From the NCBI RefSeq assembly GCF_040703035.1, contig NZ_CP159996.1, positions 2,390,001-2,454,000 on the forward strand: 64,000 nucleotides of DNA, written 5' to 3'. The notes beneath the pieces were generated by a model. That model had not been told where the DNA came from. It ran no database searches and saw only the letters and a list, made by a program, of their open reading frames with translations. A program made the position numbers and the translations under genes. Positions 38,133-48,368 of this stretch are shown one piece after another (the first letter of the stretch is position 1; each line of letters begins with the position of its first letter). This DNA is from Terribacillus aidingensis. GTDB taxonomy: Bacteria > Bacillota > Bacilli > Bacillales > Amphibacillaceae.

Positions 38133-38993
38133 ATGACAACCATTAGACAATTGACAATAAATGATTACCGGGCAGTGCTCAACATGCAGACCGGTATTGA
38201 GGACGACTATGTACTCCGGATCTTCCCTCAGCTGATCGAGAATCCAGCCCAAACCTTGTTCGGCTTGGAAACGGAAGAAGGTATTGCTGCATTGGCAGGA
38301 GTATATCGTTTACCGAACGGAAATGGAATTCTCGGCCGATTGCGCAGTGATATCCGTTTTCATTCCAGAGGAAATGCTACTGCTTTGCTGCAGCATATTA
38401 TTGCCTTTTGCGAAAAAGATCCAACGATGAATTGGGTCGGTGCGATCACCCGCAAGTCCAATCTTCCTGCTCAGAGAGTACTGGATAAGCTCCATATACA
38501 TGCTGAGAGCTCCTTTATCAGTCTGCTGATGGAAGCGCCTGACAAGTTTGTCAGCCCTTCTGCTGCACCATGGGAATTGATTGAAGGAACAGAGAATAAG
38601 CGAGCTGCCATCGAACAAGCAGCTGTTGATACAAAAGCCGCTTTCTATCCATTTGAGGCATATTTCCCGATTCCTTATGCTTCCGCTATATTAGAGGATG
38701 CATATATAGAAAAGCTGGCTGTATTCCGTGATCCTGATTCCAGCCGCGTCATGGCAATTCAAGAAGACCATAAAGGCATGGATATAGCTCAAATCCAATA
38801 TCTCTGGCCAGATGTGTTTCAGCAAAACGGCTTATGGGCTGCTGTGTTCAACTATCTCAAACAATCGGACAAGCCGCTGGTACCGCAGCTGGATGTGTCA
38901 GCCAAAAATGCCTCCAGTATACCGGCAGCCTTTAGTGGCAGCTTTACGGAAGATGATGCTCCTTGGCTCATTTACGGAAGATATATCAGATAA
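38133..38993 (+). CDS. GNAT acetyltransferase between smpB and rnr
   Basis: A 286-residue protein whose N-terminal half is GNAT-like (TIRQLTINDYRAVLNMQTG; GRLRSDIRFHSRGNATALLQH for acetyl-CoA). The second half is not recognised, but such two-lobed GNATs are common in Bacillus. The start at 38133 has GGAG about nine bases before it. It runs opposite to its neighbours and interrupts the smpB-rnr pair that is adjacent in B. subtilis. Substrate unknown. Confidence 0.75.
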   Translation: MTTIRQLTINDYRAVLNMQTGIEDDYVLRIFPQLIENPAQTLFGLETEEGIAALAGVYRLPNGNGILGRLRSDIRFHSRGNATALLQHIIAFCEKDPTMNWVGAITRKSNLPAQRVLDKLHIHAESSFISLLMEAPDKFVSPSAAPWELIEGTENKRAAIEQAAVDTKAAFYPFEAYFPIPYASAILEDAYIEKLAVFRDPDSSRVMAIQEDHKGMDIAQIQYLWPDVFQQNGLWAAVFNYLKQSDKPLVPQLDVSAKNASSIPAAFSGSFTEDDAPWLIYGRYIR

Positions 38994-38995
38994 CA

Positions 38996-39028
38996 AATGC
39001 CCCGACTATGAAAGTCGGGGCGTTTTTG
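38996..39028. terminator. Bidirectional terminator between the GNAT gene and rnr
   Basis: A 9-bp GC-rich stem (38999-39007 with 39013-39021) has T on the plus side and a T run on the minus strand near the rnr end. Confidence 0.88.
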
Positions 39029-39029
39029 T

Positions 39030-41318
39030 TTATGGTCTTTTCCTTGTATTGCGTTTTTTGCTCTTCTTCCCTCTTGCCGGCGGTTTCCACTTTCCTTTGT
39101 TCTTCGGCGGGCGATGATCACCTGGCTTGTTTTTCTTTTCGGCTTTGATAATAGTTGGACGATCTCGATTCTCACGCGGCTTACGCGGCTTCATGCCTAC
39201 TACTTCAAAGTCGATGACACGCTCTTCAATATTCACCTTCACAACCCGAACAGTGATTTCATCCCCGATGCGGAATTGGTTACCAGTACGTTCTCCTACC
39301 ATCGCATAACGCTTATCATCGAAGTGATAGAAATCATCTGTCAGGTAACTGACATGAACAAGACCTTCAATCGTGTTCGGCAGCTCGACAAACAATCCGA
39401 AGCCTGTTACGGAACTGATGACGCCATCGAATTCCTCGCCGATCTTATCCTGCATATATTCAGCTTTTTTCAGATCATCCGTTTCCCGCTCTGCATCGAC
39501 AGCAGCACGTTCGCGTTCTGACGACTGTCTCGCGATTTCAGGCATCCGTTCTTTCCAATGATCCTGTGTCTTTTTATCCAGCTGATTGTTGACAATATAC
39601 GTGCGGATAAGCCGATGCACGATTAAATCTGGATAACGGCGGATTGGCGAAGTGAAATGCGTATAGAATTTCGTAGCCAAACCAAAGTGACCCAAGCCTT
39701 GCGGATCATATTTCGCCTGCTGCATGGAACGCAGCATAAGTCGGTTGATGATCATTTCTTCCTGTGTTCCTCTTACCCGTTCCACGATCTTTTGCAGGGT
39801 CTGGGGATGAATATCCGAAGATGACCCTCTGACTGTATAGCCCAGGCTCGTAATGAACTCGAAGAAGTTCTGCAGTTTATCTGGGTCCGGATCAGTATGG
39901 ATTCTATGAATGGCCGGTACATCCATCCAATGGAAATGTTCCGCTACTGTTTCATTGGCAGCCAGCATGAATTCTTCAATCAGCTTCTCTGCTACAGAGC
40001 GCTCCCGAAGGATAACATCAATGGCCTTTCCTTCCTCATCGACAGCAACCCGCGCTTCTGGAAAATCGAAGTCGATTGCTCCCCTGTCCATACGCTTCTT
40101 ACGAAGGATAGCGGCTAAGTCCTCCATTTGCTGGAACATCGGTACAAGATCCGAATATCGTTCTTTCAGCTCTTGATCATCCTCCAGCAAAATTCGGTTC
40201 ACTTCACCATAGGTCATCCTTTCATTCGTCTTGATGACACTTTGGTAAATCTCATGTTCCACCACTTCTCCTTGCGGTGTGATTTGCATGTCACATGTCA
40301 ATGTTAGCCGGTCTACTTGCGGATTCAAGGAACAGATACCATTGGAAAGACGGTGAGGGATCATCGGTATGACACGGTCTACTAGATAAACACTAGTTGC
40401 TCGTTCCAAAGCTTCTTCATCAATAGGAGAGCCCTCTTCCACATAATAAGAGACGTCCGCAATGGAAACAACAAGACGATAGTTCCCATTCTCAAGACGG
40501 CTGACAGAAACTGCATCATCCAAATCCTTTGCATCTGCTCCATCGATTGTAACAGTCATCATATCTCTGATGTCCCGACGGTTCTCTATCTCGGCAGGAT
40601 CGATCGTATCTGGTGTATTTGCTGCCTGTTCCAGTACTTCTGGCGGAAACTCAGTAGAAATACCATGCTTATAAATGATGGACAGTATATCAATGCCAGG
40701 ATCATTCTTATGACCAAGTATTCGGATGACTTCACCTTCGGCACTCATGCGGCCTTCTGGGTACTTCGTGATCCTAGCAATTACTTTGTGGCCGTCAGTC
40801 GCTCCGCCTGATGCACCGCGCGGTATGAAAATATCATTCGGGATACGTTTATCATCGGCAATAAGGAAGCCAAAACGGCCATTATCTTCATACGTACCGA
40901 CTACCTCCTGTATTGCTCGCTCCAGTATCCGAACAACTTGTCCTTCTTGACGCTGTCCGCCTTCAGCCTGATTCTCGATGCGTACCAGCACTGTATCATT
41001 ATTCATGGCAGACTGCAGATCGGAGTAGTGGATATAAACATCAGCCACTCCCTCTTCCTCTGGTATGAGGAAAGCAAAGCCTTTCGCATGCATCTGGATC
41101 TTGCCTCGTACGAGGTTCAATTTCTCAGGCAGTCCAAAGCGGTTGCTTCTTGTCCGCACGAGCTGTCCTTCTGCTTCTAGTTCATTCAGGCCTTTGACAA
41201 GGACAGTGAATTCACTTGTATCATCGAGCGCCAATTGCTCCTCGATTTCTTCAACGGTTAATGGTTTAGCCGCATTTTCTTTGAAATAAGCCAATATTTT
41301 CTGTTTGATTTCTTCCAT
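39030..41318 (-). CDS. rnr: Ribonuclease R
   Basis: A 762-residue 3'-to-5' exoribonuclease. Order of parts: N-terminal winged helix (about 1-70), two cold-shock OB domains (75-220), the RNB catalytic domain (about 240-580) with [16 protein letters not shown] holding the metal-binding Asp cluster, an S1 domain (about 625-710) and a Lys/Arg-rich tail ([18 protein letters not shown]). It degrades structured RNA and faulty mRNAs with tmRNA. AGAAGGTG precedes the ATG. Part of the secG-esterase-rnr-smpB block. Confidence 0.96.
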   Translation of the reverse strand: MEEIKQKILAYFKENAAKPLTVEEIEEQLALDDTSEFTVLVKGLNELEAEGQLVRTRSNRFGLPEKLNLVRGKIQMHAKGFAFLIPEEEGVADVYIHYSDLQSAMNNDTVLVRIENQAEGGQRQEGQVVRILERAIQEVVGTYEDNGRFGFLIADDKRIPNDIFIPRGASGGATDGHKVIARITKYPEGRMSAEGEVIRILGHKNDPGIDILSIIYKHGISTEFPPEVLEQAANTPDTIDPAEIENRRDIRDMMTVTIDGADAKDLDDAVSVSRLENGNYRLVVSIADVSYYVEEGSPIDEEALERATSVYLVDRVIPMIPHRLSNGICSLNPQVDRLTLTCDMQITPQGEVVEHEIYQSVIKTNERMTYGEVNRILLEDDQELKERYSDLVPMFQQMEDLAAILRKKRMDRGAIDFDFPEARVAVDEEGKAIDVILRERSVAEKLIEEFMLAANETVAEHFHWMDVPAIHRIHTDPDPDKLQNFFEFITSLGYTVRGSSSDIHPQTLQKIVERVRGTQEEMIINRLMLRSMQQAKYDPQGLGHFGLATKFYTHFTSPIRRYPDLIVHRLIRTYIVNNQLDKKTQDHWKERMPEIARQSSERERAAVDAERETDDLKKAEYMQDKIGEEFDGVISSVTGFGLFVELPNTIEGLVHVSYLTDDFYHFDDKRYAMVGERTGNQFRIGDEITVRVVKVNIEERVIDFEVVGMKPRKPRENRDRPTIIKAEKKNKPGDHRPPKNKGKWKPPARGKKSKKRNTRKRP

Positions 41319-41362
41319 TATTGCTTCACCTTCTTTTCGGCTCTTTTTTCATCTAGTATGAA

Positions 41363-42118
41363 CTATTCCCAATCAAGCGATTCGAGAAACTGATACACAT
41401 CTTCATGCAGCTGTTCCTTTTCTTTCCCCATCGTAATGACGTGGGAAGAGTTTTCGTACCACTTGATTTCCTTCAAATCTGACTCTGCGTGCTCATAAAT
41501 GAAATTCGCACTGTCTGTATTGATCATTTGGTCTTCTGTTGCTTGCACAACGAAGAGTGGTGCATAGATTTCATCTACATGCTTGCTCACATCGGTGATA
41601 AAAGCACCAAGGCGCTGAAACATGTCTGATGTTGCTGGTGCTTCCATCAATTCAGCTAATTCCTGCTCTATTTCCTGGTTATCTTTACCTTGCAGCTGTT
41701 TATGTTGTCTTGCATATAACTTGAATCCTTTGTTCAACTGGGTTTCGTTATCAAAGAACATTGGTGAACACATCGTTACAACGCCCTTTACCGGATAGGA
41801 ATAAGCAAGTTTTAAACTAAGCACCCCGCCCAGGGATAAGCCGGCAACTGCGATTTTTTCATAGCCTTTATCCTTTAAATGCTGATAAGCTGCTTGGACA
41901 TCCTCCCACCATTCATCCGAACTGGAGGCAACGATATCATCGGGTGTTTTTCCATGCCCGCGATAAATCGGAGCGTGCGCCGTGTACCCTTTACCAGCAA
42001 GAAACCGGCCCATCATCCGTACATCAGCTGAATGACCAGTAAAGCCGTGCAGCAGCAGAACAGCGCGATCTCCCTCTCCCTCAAATGTGAACGGCTCTGG
42101 CTGTTTCATTGTGACCAT
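41363..42118 (-). CDS. est: Carboxylesterase (YvaK/Est30 type)
   Basis: A 251-residue alpha/beta hydrolase. The oxyanion/nucleophile region is LLLHGFTGHSADVRMMGRFL and GLSLGGVLSLKLA with the catalytic Ser; the His is in SSHVITM and the Asp in ATEDQMINT. It hydrolyses short-chain esters. The start at 42118 follows GGGGAG; the frame is open further up but has no RBS. Sits between secG and rnr as in B. subtilis yvaK. Confidence 0.92.
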   Translation of the reverse strand: MVTMKQPEPFTFEGEGDRAVLLLHGFTGHSADVRMMGRFLAGKGYTAHAPIYRGHGKTPDDIVASSSDEWWEDVQAAYQHLKDKGYEKIAVAGLSLGGVLSLKLAYSYPVKGVVTMCSPMFFDNETQLNKGFKLYARQHKQLQGKDNQEIEQELAELMEAPATSDMFQRLGAFITDVSKHVDEIYAPLFVVQATEDQMINTDSANFIYEHAESDLKEIKWYENSSHVITMGKEKEQLHEDVYQFLESLDWE

Positions 42119-42193
42119 ATGTATCTCCCCTGTTATTTCTATATTATTTATAGTAGATTTCCGGACTAGTTTTCCCTTCATCGGGAATAAATA

Positions 42194-42228
42194 ATCCCCC
42201 ACCACAGAAGTTGTGACGAGGGATGAAA
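42194..42228 (-). terminator. Possible hairpin after secG
   Basis: ATCCC (42194-42198) pairs with GGGAT (42220-42224), with inner pairs CACA/TGTG. It is imperfect and its T run is weak, so read-through to the esterase gene is likely. Confidence 0.4.
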
Positions 42229-42240
42229 TTGGCTATTCGA

Positions 42241-42474
42241 TTATTGCAGGACGTACGCCAAAAGGAACGTCAAAATGAAAAGGATTACTCCTGTTACAAT
42301 TGTTCCACGATGGAGGAACAAGTCCAGTCCACGGGCTTTCTGTTTACCGAATAATTGCTCTGCACCGCCAGATATCGCTCCGGACAAGCCTGCACTCTTA
42401 CCAGATTGTAAAAGGACTAGCGCGATTAGCGCAATGGCATCGATTATCAATAGAACTACTAAAGTTGTTTGCAT
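42241..42474 (-). CDS. secG: Preprotein translocase subunit SecG
   Basis: A 77-residue membrane protein with two helices (about 3-20 and 54-74) around the loop [20 protein letters not shown] typical of SecG. It helps protein export through SecYE. The ATG at 42474 has TAGGAGGTG before it; the frame is open 15 codons further up without support. First gene of the secG-est-rnr-smpB-ssrA block. Confidence 0.95.
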   Translation of the reverse strand: MQTTLVVLLIIDAIALIALVLLQSGKSAGLSGAISGGAEQLFGKQKARGLDLFLHRGTIVTGVILFILTFLLAYVLQ

Positions 42475-42629
42475 CCCAGCACCTCCTATAACAGCAAATA
42501 CCTGTGTCAACTGTAGCATATGTGTCAGATAATTGGCAAGATGTTCTTGTCCAATCGACGATATGCGACAAAGTTATGAACTATTTTTACGAAAAATGAA
42601 TTTTAATGAAGTTTTTTGAACTTTTTTGG

Positions 42630-42658
42630 TTGCAAGGTGAAACCGTTTCCTCTATAGT
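42630..42658 (+). promoter_or_regulatory. Promoter of the fru-pts operon with cre-like site in the spacer
   Basis: TTGCAA (42630-42635) and TATAGT (42653-42658) are 17 bp apart. TGAAACCGTTTCCT (42638-42651) in the spacer matches the cre consensus at 12 of 14 positions and is also nearly symmetric, so it might serve CcpA or FruR. Confidence 0.75.
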
Positions 42659-42687
42659 GGACTTAGGTTCAGGAGGAGGTCATGTAA

Positions 42688-43440
42688 ATGCTTACACCTG
42701 AGCGGCAGAAAATGATTTTAAAGATGCTGCAAGAGCAGCGCGTTGTAACGATTCCAGAGTTCGTGAAAGCAACTGACGCCTCCATTTCGACAATACGCCG
42801 AGATCTTATTGAACTGGAGAAGCAGAAGCTGCTGCAGCGGGTACATGGCGGAGCGACGATTGTATCATCATTAAGCTACGAAATGAGCTATACGGAGAAG
42901 GAAACCCAAAACCAAACCAGTAAGCAAAAAATCGCCGCTTATGCTGCAAGTCTTGTCGGTGAAGAAGAATGCATCTTCTTGGATGCAGGTACGACGACAT
43001 TTCAGATGATTCCTTTCTTATCAGGCAGAAATGTAACCGTCGTCACAAACGGTTTGACACATTTGGATGCACTATATGAAAAGGACATCACCGTGTATGT
43101 AACCGGCGGTTTAGTAAAGGATAAAACGAGAACTTTGATCGGCAGAGGTGCAATGACAGCACTTGCCCAGTATCGTTTTGATAAATGCTTTCTCGGAACC
43201 AACGGTGTTCATCCGGAGAACGGCTATACAACACCGGATCCGGAGGAAGCTGCCATTAAACGCCAGGCATTGCTTCGATCAGATGAGGCTTTCGTTTTAG
43301 CTGACCGCAGCAAACTGGACAAGACAACCTTCGCCCATATAGCGGATCTGACAGAGGCGAAACTTATCGTCGACACTGTCAGTTCAAAACAGCAGACTGC
43401 TTACAAGAAACTTACATCAATAAAGGTTGTGGACTCATGA
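42688..43440 (+). CDS. fruR: DeoR/GlpR-family repressor of the fructose operon
   Basis: A 250-residue regulator: N-terminal DeoR winged helix (PERQKMILKMLQEQRVVTIP, DASISTIRRDLIELE) and C-terminal sugar-phosphate-binding domain with DAGTTT and LADRSKLDK. It should repress fruRKA-ptsHI until fructose 1-phosphate binds. Its stop overlaps the fruK start by 4 bp (ATGA). Confidence 0.92.
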   Translation: MLTPERQKMILKMLQEQRVVTIPEFVKATDASISTIRRDLIELEKQKLLQRVHGGATIVSSLSYEMSYTEKETQNQTSKQKIAAYAASLVGEEECIFLDAGTTTFQMIPFLSGRNVTVVTNGLTHLDALYEKDITVYVTGGLVKDKTRTLIGRGAMTALAQYRFDKCFLGTNGVHPENGYTTPDPEEAAIKRQALLRSDEAFVLADRSKLDKTTFAHIADLTEAKLIVDTVSSKQQTAYKKLTSIKVVDS

Positions 43441-44348
43441 ATTACACATGTACGCTGAACCCATCCATTGACTACATCATGCATGTGGCCGATTTCAAAG
43501 CAGAAGATTTGAACCGTGCTACACAGACAGCTTATTTTGCTGGCGGAAAAGGTATTAACGTATCCCGCTTGCTGAAACGACTTGATGTGGATACAACAGC
43601 ATTAGGATATATCGGTGGTTTTACCGGTGCCTTCATCAGGGAAACCCTTGAAGGTGCTGGAATTGCACATCAGTTCATTGAAATAAATGAACCGACACGC
43701 GTAAATGTTAAGCTGAAGTCAGGCGGAGAAACAGAAATTAACGGTCCTGGACCGTCCATCACAACTGAACAGCTTGCTTTGCTTTTCGAACAGATCAGAA
43801 GCCTAGGCAAACAGGATGCCCTGGTTGCGGCAGGCAATGCACCTGGCTCCGTTCCAGCTGACATCTATGCGAGGATGGCTGATATCTGTGAAGAAAATGG
43901 AACTAGGTTCATCGCCGATACATCGAGTGCTGCACTTCGAGATTTAATCGGCAAACGGATGTTCCTCGTAAAGCCAAACCATCATGAATTAGGTGAGCTT
44001 TTCGATACAACCATCTCTTCTATTGAAGATATCGTCAGCTATGCCCGGAAGCTGCATGAAACTGGCATCGAAAATGTCATCGTTTCCATGGGTGGTGAAG
44101 GTGCCATCTTCGTGAACAGAGATCATGCCTGGAAAGCAGAGACACCAAAAGGAACAGTTAAGAACTCCGTTGGTGCTGGCGATAGTATGGTGGCAGGCTT
44201 CCTGGCCGCATATGAAAAATCAGGTGATTACGAACAAGCTTTCACCTACGCAGTAGCAGCAGGAAGTGCTACGGCATTCAGTGATGACCTCGGCGAGAGA
44301 CAATATATAGAAGAATTAGTCAGCCAAGTCAAACTCACATCTATTTAA
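43437..44348 (+). CDS. fruK: 1-phosphofructokinase
   Basis: A 303-residue PfkB-family kinase that converts fructose 1-phosphate to fructose 1,6-bisphosphate. The C-terminal catalytic motif is NSVGAGDSMVAGFLAA and the N-terminal sugar motif TLNPSIDYIMHV plus AGGKGINVSRLL. Coupled by overlap to fruR, and 14 bp before the fruA start. Confidence 0.95.
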   Translation: MNYTCTLNPSIDYIMHVADFKAEDLNRATQTAYFAGGKGINVSRLLKRLDVDTTALGYIGGFTGAFIRETLEGAGIAHQFIEINEPTRVNVKLKSGGETEINGPGPSITTEQLALLFEQIRSLGKQDALVAAGNAPGSVPADIYARMADICEENGTRFIADTSSAALRDLIGKRMFLVKPNHHELGELFDTTISSIEDIVSYARKLHETGIENVIVSMGGEGAIFVNRDHAWKAETPKGTVKNSVGAGDSMVAGFLAAYEKSGDYEQAFTYAVAAGSATAFSDDLGERQYIEELVSQVKLTSI

Positions 44349-44362
44349 GAGGGGTGTTAATC

Positions 44363-46273
44363 ATGCGCATTACAGAACTACTAACAAAAGATACCATCAT
44401 CTTGCAGCTCGGGTCTCAATCAAAAGCAGATGTGATCGAGGAGCTTGTTTCCAAACTGGACCAAGCTGGCAAATTGAATGATAAAGCAGGATTCAAAGAC
44501 GCAATCCTTGCACGTGAAGCACAATCTACGACAGGAATCGGTGAAGGGATTGCCATTCCGCATGGTAAATCTGCTGCTGTTAAAACACCAGCCATCGCCT
44601 TCGGTCGTTCTAAGGAAGGCTTGGATTATGAAGCATTGGACGGACAGCCATCCCACCTATTCTTTATGATTGCTGCTTCAGAAGGTGCAAACCAGACGCA
44701 TCTGGAAACATTGTCCCGACTTTCTTCTTTCTTAATGGATAGTACGTTCCGGTCTAACATTGAAAATGCAAAGACTGAAGAAGAAATCATGAGCATCATC
44801 GATGCGAAGGAAAAAGAAGAGCTAGGTGAAGAAGAAGCACAAGAAAATCCTGCTGTAGAATTGGCACAGGATGCACCAGGCACACAAGGTAAAGTACTTG
44901 CCATCACTGCCTGCCCTACAGGTATCGCACATACCTTCATGGCTGCAGATAAGCTGAAGCAGACAGCAGCAGAGATGAATGTCCCGATTAAAGTCCAGAC
45001 GAATGGAGCCGGCGGAGTTAAAAACCGACTTACAGATGAAGATATTAAAGATGCAACAGCGATCATCGTTGCAGCTGATGTCAATGTAGATCTTAGTCCA
45101 TTCGAAGGCAAGCACGTTCTGCAAGTACCAGTTGGACGTGCATTGAAAATACCGAAAGAACTGATTGAAAAAGCACTTGCCCAAGATGCACCAGTTCATC
45201 ACAACAGCGGTCGCAGCACAGAAACAGCAGCTGAGGGCGGACAAAAGAAAGAACAGCGTTCCGGATTCTATAAGCACATTATGAATGGTGTTTCCAATAT
45301 GCTTCCATTCGTTGTCGGCGGTGGTATACTGATCGCACTCAGCATCCTATTCGGAGAATTGTTCCCGGACAGCCGCTTTGCTGAAATGCTCAATGAAATC
45401 GGAAGCAGCCAAGCGTTCTTCCTGATCGTTCCTGTACTTGCTGGTTTCATCTCCAGCAGTATTGCTGACAAACCTGGTTTCGCACCTGGTGCTATCGGCG
45501 GTTTGATTGCTGTCACTTATGGTCATGGCGATGCAACTAGTTCCGGATTCCTGGGCGGTTTAATTGCCGGTTTCCTAGCAGGTTATGTGACCCTTGGTAT
45601 TAAAAAAGCACTATCTGGTCTTCCAGCTGTATTAGAAGGATTGAAAACGATTCTCTTCTTCCCTGTACTAAGTATTTTCATTACAGGTATGATCATGCTA
45701 TTGATCAATCCATCTTTGACACAAGTATATGTAGCACTTTCTGACTTCCTTGAAGGCCTAGGAGGTACGAACTTAGTATTGGTAGGAATCGTTCTTGGTG
45801 CCATGATGGCAATTGACATGGGCGGTCCGATCAACAAAGCTGCTTACACATTTGGTATTGCAATGCTTGATGCTGGTAATTTGGAATTCATGGCTGCTGT
45901 TATGGCCGGTGGTATGGTACCACCGCTTGGACTTGCACTGGCAACTTCCCTATTCCGTCATAAGTTTACAAAACAGGAAAGAGAAACAGGTAAGACAGCA
46001 TACGTACTGGGCGCATTCTTCATCTCAGAAGGTGTCATTCCTTTCGCAGCTGCTGATCCGCTTCGCGTCATTCCAGCGACAGCTATCGGTGCTGCAGTAG
46101 CAGGAGGTCTATCAGCCTTCTTCGCAATTGGCCTGAATGCACCACATGGCGGCATTATTTCAGCAAGTCTTGTAGATGGAAACCCATTGCTTTACTTCCT
46201 TTCCATCATTATCGGTTCTTTTGTCACAGCTATTATTGTAGGACTGTTGAAAAAAGACCTAAGAAAAGTATAA
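44363..46273 (+). CDS. fruA: Fructose PTS permease EIIABC
   Basis: A 636-residue fused transporter. EIIA (about 1-150) carries the His in AIPHGKSAAVK, EIIB (about 175-275) the Cys in AITACPTGIAHTFMAA, and EIIC (about 300-630) is a membrane domain with several helices and GGLIAVTYGHGDATSSGF. It imports fructose as fructose 1-phosphate. Start at ATG 44363 after AGAGGGG. Third gene of the fru-pts run. Confidence 0.96.
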   Translation: MRITELLTKDTIILQLGSQSKADVIEELVSKLDQAGKLNDKAGFKDAILAREAQSTTGIGEGIAIPHGKSAAVKTPAIAFGRSKEGLDYEALDGQPSHLFFMIAASEGANQTHLETLSRLSSFLMDSTFRSNIENAKTEEEIMSIIDAKEKEELGEEEAQENPAVELAQDAPGTQGKVLAITACPTGIAHTFMAADKLKQTAAEMNVPIKVQTNGAGGVKNRLTDEDIKDATAIIVAADVNVDLSPFEGKHVLQVPVGRALKIPKELIEKALAQDAPVHHNSGRSTETAAEGGQKKEQRSGFYKHIMNGVSNMLPFVVGGGILIALSILFGELFPDSRFAEMLNEIGSSQAFFLIVPVLAGFISSSIADKPGFAPGAIGGLIAVTYGHGDATSSGFLGGLIAGFLAGYVTLGIKKALSGLPAVLEGLKTILFFPVLSIFITGMIMLLINPSLTQVYVALSDFLEGLGGTNLVLVGIVLGAMMAIDMGGPINKAAYTFGIAMLDAGNLEFMAAVMAGGMVPPLGLALATSLFRHKFTKQERETGKTAYVLGAFFISEGVIPFAAADPLRVIPATAIGAAVAGGLSAFFAIGLNAPHGGIISASLVDGNPLLYFLSIIIGSFVTAIIVGLLKKDLRKV

Positions 46274-46285
46274 AATAAGATAGAA

Positions 46286-46322
46286 TGAAAGCATTCACAA
46301 AAATAGGATGAAAGCATTCACA
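46286..46322 (+). repeat. Tandem cre-like element before ptsH
   Basis: TGAAAGCATTCACA occurs twice (46286-46299 and 46309-46322), 23 bp apart, between fruA and ptsH. Each copy fits the cre pattern TGWAANCGNTNWCA at 13 of 14 positions, missing the central G. Each also forms a small GAATG/CATTC-type hairpin. No clear promoter is seen here. Confidence 0.7.
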
Positions 46323-46347
46323 TAAAAATTCTTTGGAGGTATTTACC

Positions 46348-46614
46348 ATGGCAGAAAAAACAATGACTATCACAGATGAGACTGGCGTACACGCTCGTCC
46401 GGCAACAATCTTAGTAAATAAAGCGGGCGGTTTCAAATCCGACATCCAGCTTGCATACAACGGAAAAAGCGTTAACCTTAAATCTATCATGGGTGTTATG
46501 AGCCTAGGTATTCCACAAGGTGCTGAGATCACAATCTCTGCTGAAGGCGACGATGCAGAAGAAGCAGTCAACACAATTGCGGAAACAATCAAAAGCGAAG
46601 GCCTAGGAGAATAA
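46348..46614 (+). CDS. ptsH: Phosphocarrier protein HPr
   Basis: An 88-residue protein. His15 (TGVHARPAT) accepts phosphate from enzyme I, and Ser46 ([12 protein letters not shown]) is the site used by HPr kinase to make the CcpA corepressor. Both are intact, so it serves transport and catabolite control. TTGGAGG lies before the ATG at 46348. In B. subtilis ptsH follows ptsG; here it follows fruA by 74 bp with no terminator. Confidence 0.97.
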   Translation: MAEKTMTITDETGVHARPATILVNKAGGFKSDIQLAYNGKSVNLKSIMGVMSLGIPQGAEITISAEGDDAEEAVNTIAETIKSEGLGE

Positions 46615-46619
46615 TTCCG

Positions 46620-48335
46620 ATGAGCATGATAAACGGAATTGCAGCTTCAAATGGTATTGCTATTGCAAAAGCATACCATTTAGCTGTACCAGACCTCTCT
46701 TTCGATAAAACAACTGTTGCGAATGCGGAAGAAGAGATCAGCCGTTTGGATGCTGCCCTCGAGATCAGCAAAAAAGAGTTGGAGAAAATCCGCGAGAATG
46801 CTCGTGTGTCACTTGGCGACGAGCATGCCGAGATTTTCTCGGCTCATTTGCTTGTATTGGCAGATCCCGAACTGATCAATCCCGTTAAAGACAATATCCG
46901 CAATAACAACATTAATGCAGAAGCTGCTCTTGACGAGACAGCGACAATGTTCATCGACATGTTCCGCAGCATGGATAATGAATATATGAAGGAACGCGCG
47001 GCTGACATCCAGGATGTTACGAAACGCGTTATGGCACATCTGTTACAGGTTTCCTTCCCGGATCCTGCACTTATAGACGAAGAAGTTATCATTATCGCTG
47101 AGGACCTGACCCCTTCCGATACAGCACAGCTTAACAAGCAGTTTGTGAAAGGGTTTACAACTGATATCGGCGGACGTACTTCCCACTCTGCTATCATGGC
47201 TCGCTCTCTTGAGATTCCTGCTGTTGTCGGTACGAAGTCAATTACATCTTCTGCTGCTAACGATGTGATGATCATTGTTGATGGTATTGAAGGTACTGTC
47301 ATCATTGACCCGACCGAGGATGAACTAGCAACATACAAAGCGAAACAAGAAGCTTTCGAACAGCAAAAGCAAGAATGGGCGAAGCTGAAGAACGAACCTA
47401 CTATTACAACAGATGGCGTGCACGTAGAGCTTGTTGCTAATATCGGTACACCAGAAGACGTTACTGGCGTTCAAAACAACGGAGGCGAAGGCGTTGGCCT
47501 TTACCGCACAGAATTCCTTTACATGGGTAAGAGTGAGCTTCCAAGTGAAGACGAACAATTCGAATCCTATAAAGCTGTTCTTGAAAACATGGGAGACAAG
47601 CCTGTCGTAGTTCGTACACTAGACATCGGTGGCGATAAAGAGCTAAGCTACTTGCAGCTCCCTAAAGAAATGAATCCGTTCCTAGGCTACCGTGCTATCC
47701 GCCTTTGCCTGGAGCGTGATGATATCTTCCGTGTGCAGCTTCGTGCCCTACTGCGTGCGAGCGTATACGGCAACCTGAAGATCATGTTCCCAATGATCGC
47801 TACATTGGAAGAGTTCCGCCAAGCAAAAGCAATCCTTCTGGAAGAGAAAGAAAAACTTGTTGCAGATGGCGTATCAGTCTCTGATTCTATCGAGATTGGT
47901 ATCATGGTTGAGATTCCTTCTACAGCCGTTGCTGCGAAGCAATTTGCGAAGGAAGTTGATTTCTTCAGCGTTGGAACAAACGACTTGATCCAGTACACTA
48001 TGGCAGCTGACCGCATGAATGAACGCGTTAGCTACTTGTACCAGCCTTACCACCCAGCTATCCTGAACCTTGTGCATAATGTCATTGAAGCAGCACATGC
48101 AGAAGGCAAATGGGCTGGTATGTGCGGTGAGATGGCAGGCGATGCAATCGCAATCCCGCTTCTTCTCGGCCTTGGCCTTGATGAATTCAGCATGAGCGCA
48201 ACAAGCATCCTGCCAGCGAGAACACAAATCACGAAGCTTTCTAAAGCAGACATGCAGGAACTAAGTCAACAGGCATTGACTCTAAGCACTGCTGATGAAG
48301 TAGAAGAGCTTGTCCGTCAAAAGACAGGTCAATAA
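46620..48335 (+). CDS. ptsI: PTS enzyme I
   Basis: A 571-residue phosphotransferase that starts the PTS relay with phosphoenolpyruvate. The active His lies in [15 protein letters not shown] (about residue 190) and the C-terminal Cys/Asp region in [10 protein letters not shown]. It lies 5 bp after ptsH. Two ATGs (46620 and 46626) share one AGGAGA site; the first is kept. Last gene of the operon. Confidence 0.97.
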   Translation: MSMINGIAASNGIAIAKAYHLAVPDLSFDKTTVANAEEEISRLDAALEISKKELEKIRENARVSLGDEHAEIFSAHLLVLADPELINPVKDNIRNNNINAEAALDETATMFIDMFRSMDNEYMKERAADIQDVTKRVMAHLLQVSFPDPALIDEEVIIIAEDLTPSDTAQLNKQFVKGFTTDIGGRTSHSAIMARSLEIPAVVGTKSITSSAANDVMIIVDGIEGTVIIDPTEDELATYKAKQEAFEQQKQEWAKLKNEPTITTDGVHVELVANIGTPEDVTGVQNNGGEGVGLYRTEFLYMGKSELPSEDEQFESYKAVLENMGDKPVVVRTLDIGGDKELSYLQLPKEMNPFLGYRAIRLCLERDDIFRVQLRALLRASVYGNLKIMFPMIATLEEFRQAKAILLEEKEKLVADGVSVSDSIEIGIMVEIPSTAVAAKQFAKEVDFFSVGTNDLIQYTMAADRMNERVSYLYQPYHPAILNLVHNVIEAAHAEGKWAGMCGEMAGDAIAIPLLLGLGLDEFSMSATSILPARTQITKLSKADMQELSQQALTLSTADEVEELVRQKTGQ

Positions 48336-48337
48336 GA

Positions 48338-48368
48338 AACAGCTCTCCGTAATGGAGAGCTGTTTTTT
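48338..48368. terminator. Terminator after ptsI (also at the end of iolI)
   Basis: A perfect 11-bp stem (48338-48348 with 48354-48364) is followed by seven T on the plus strand and has A/T flanks on the minus strand where iolI ends. Confidence 0.9.
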
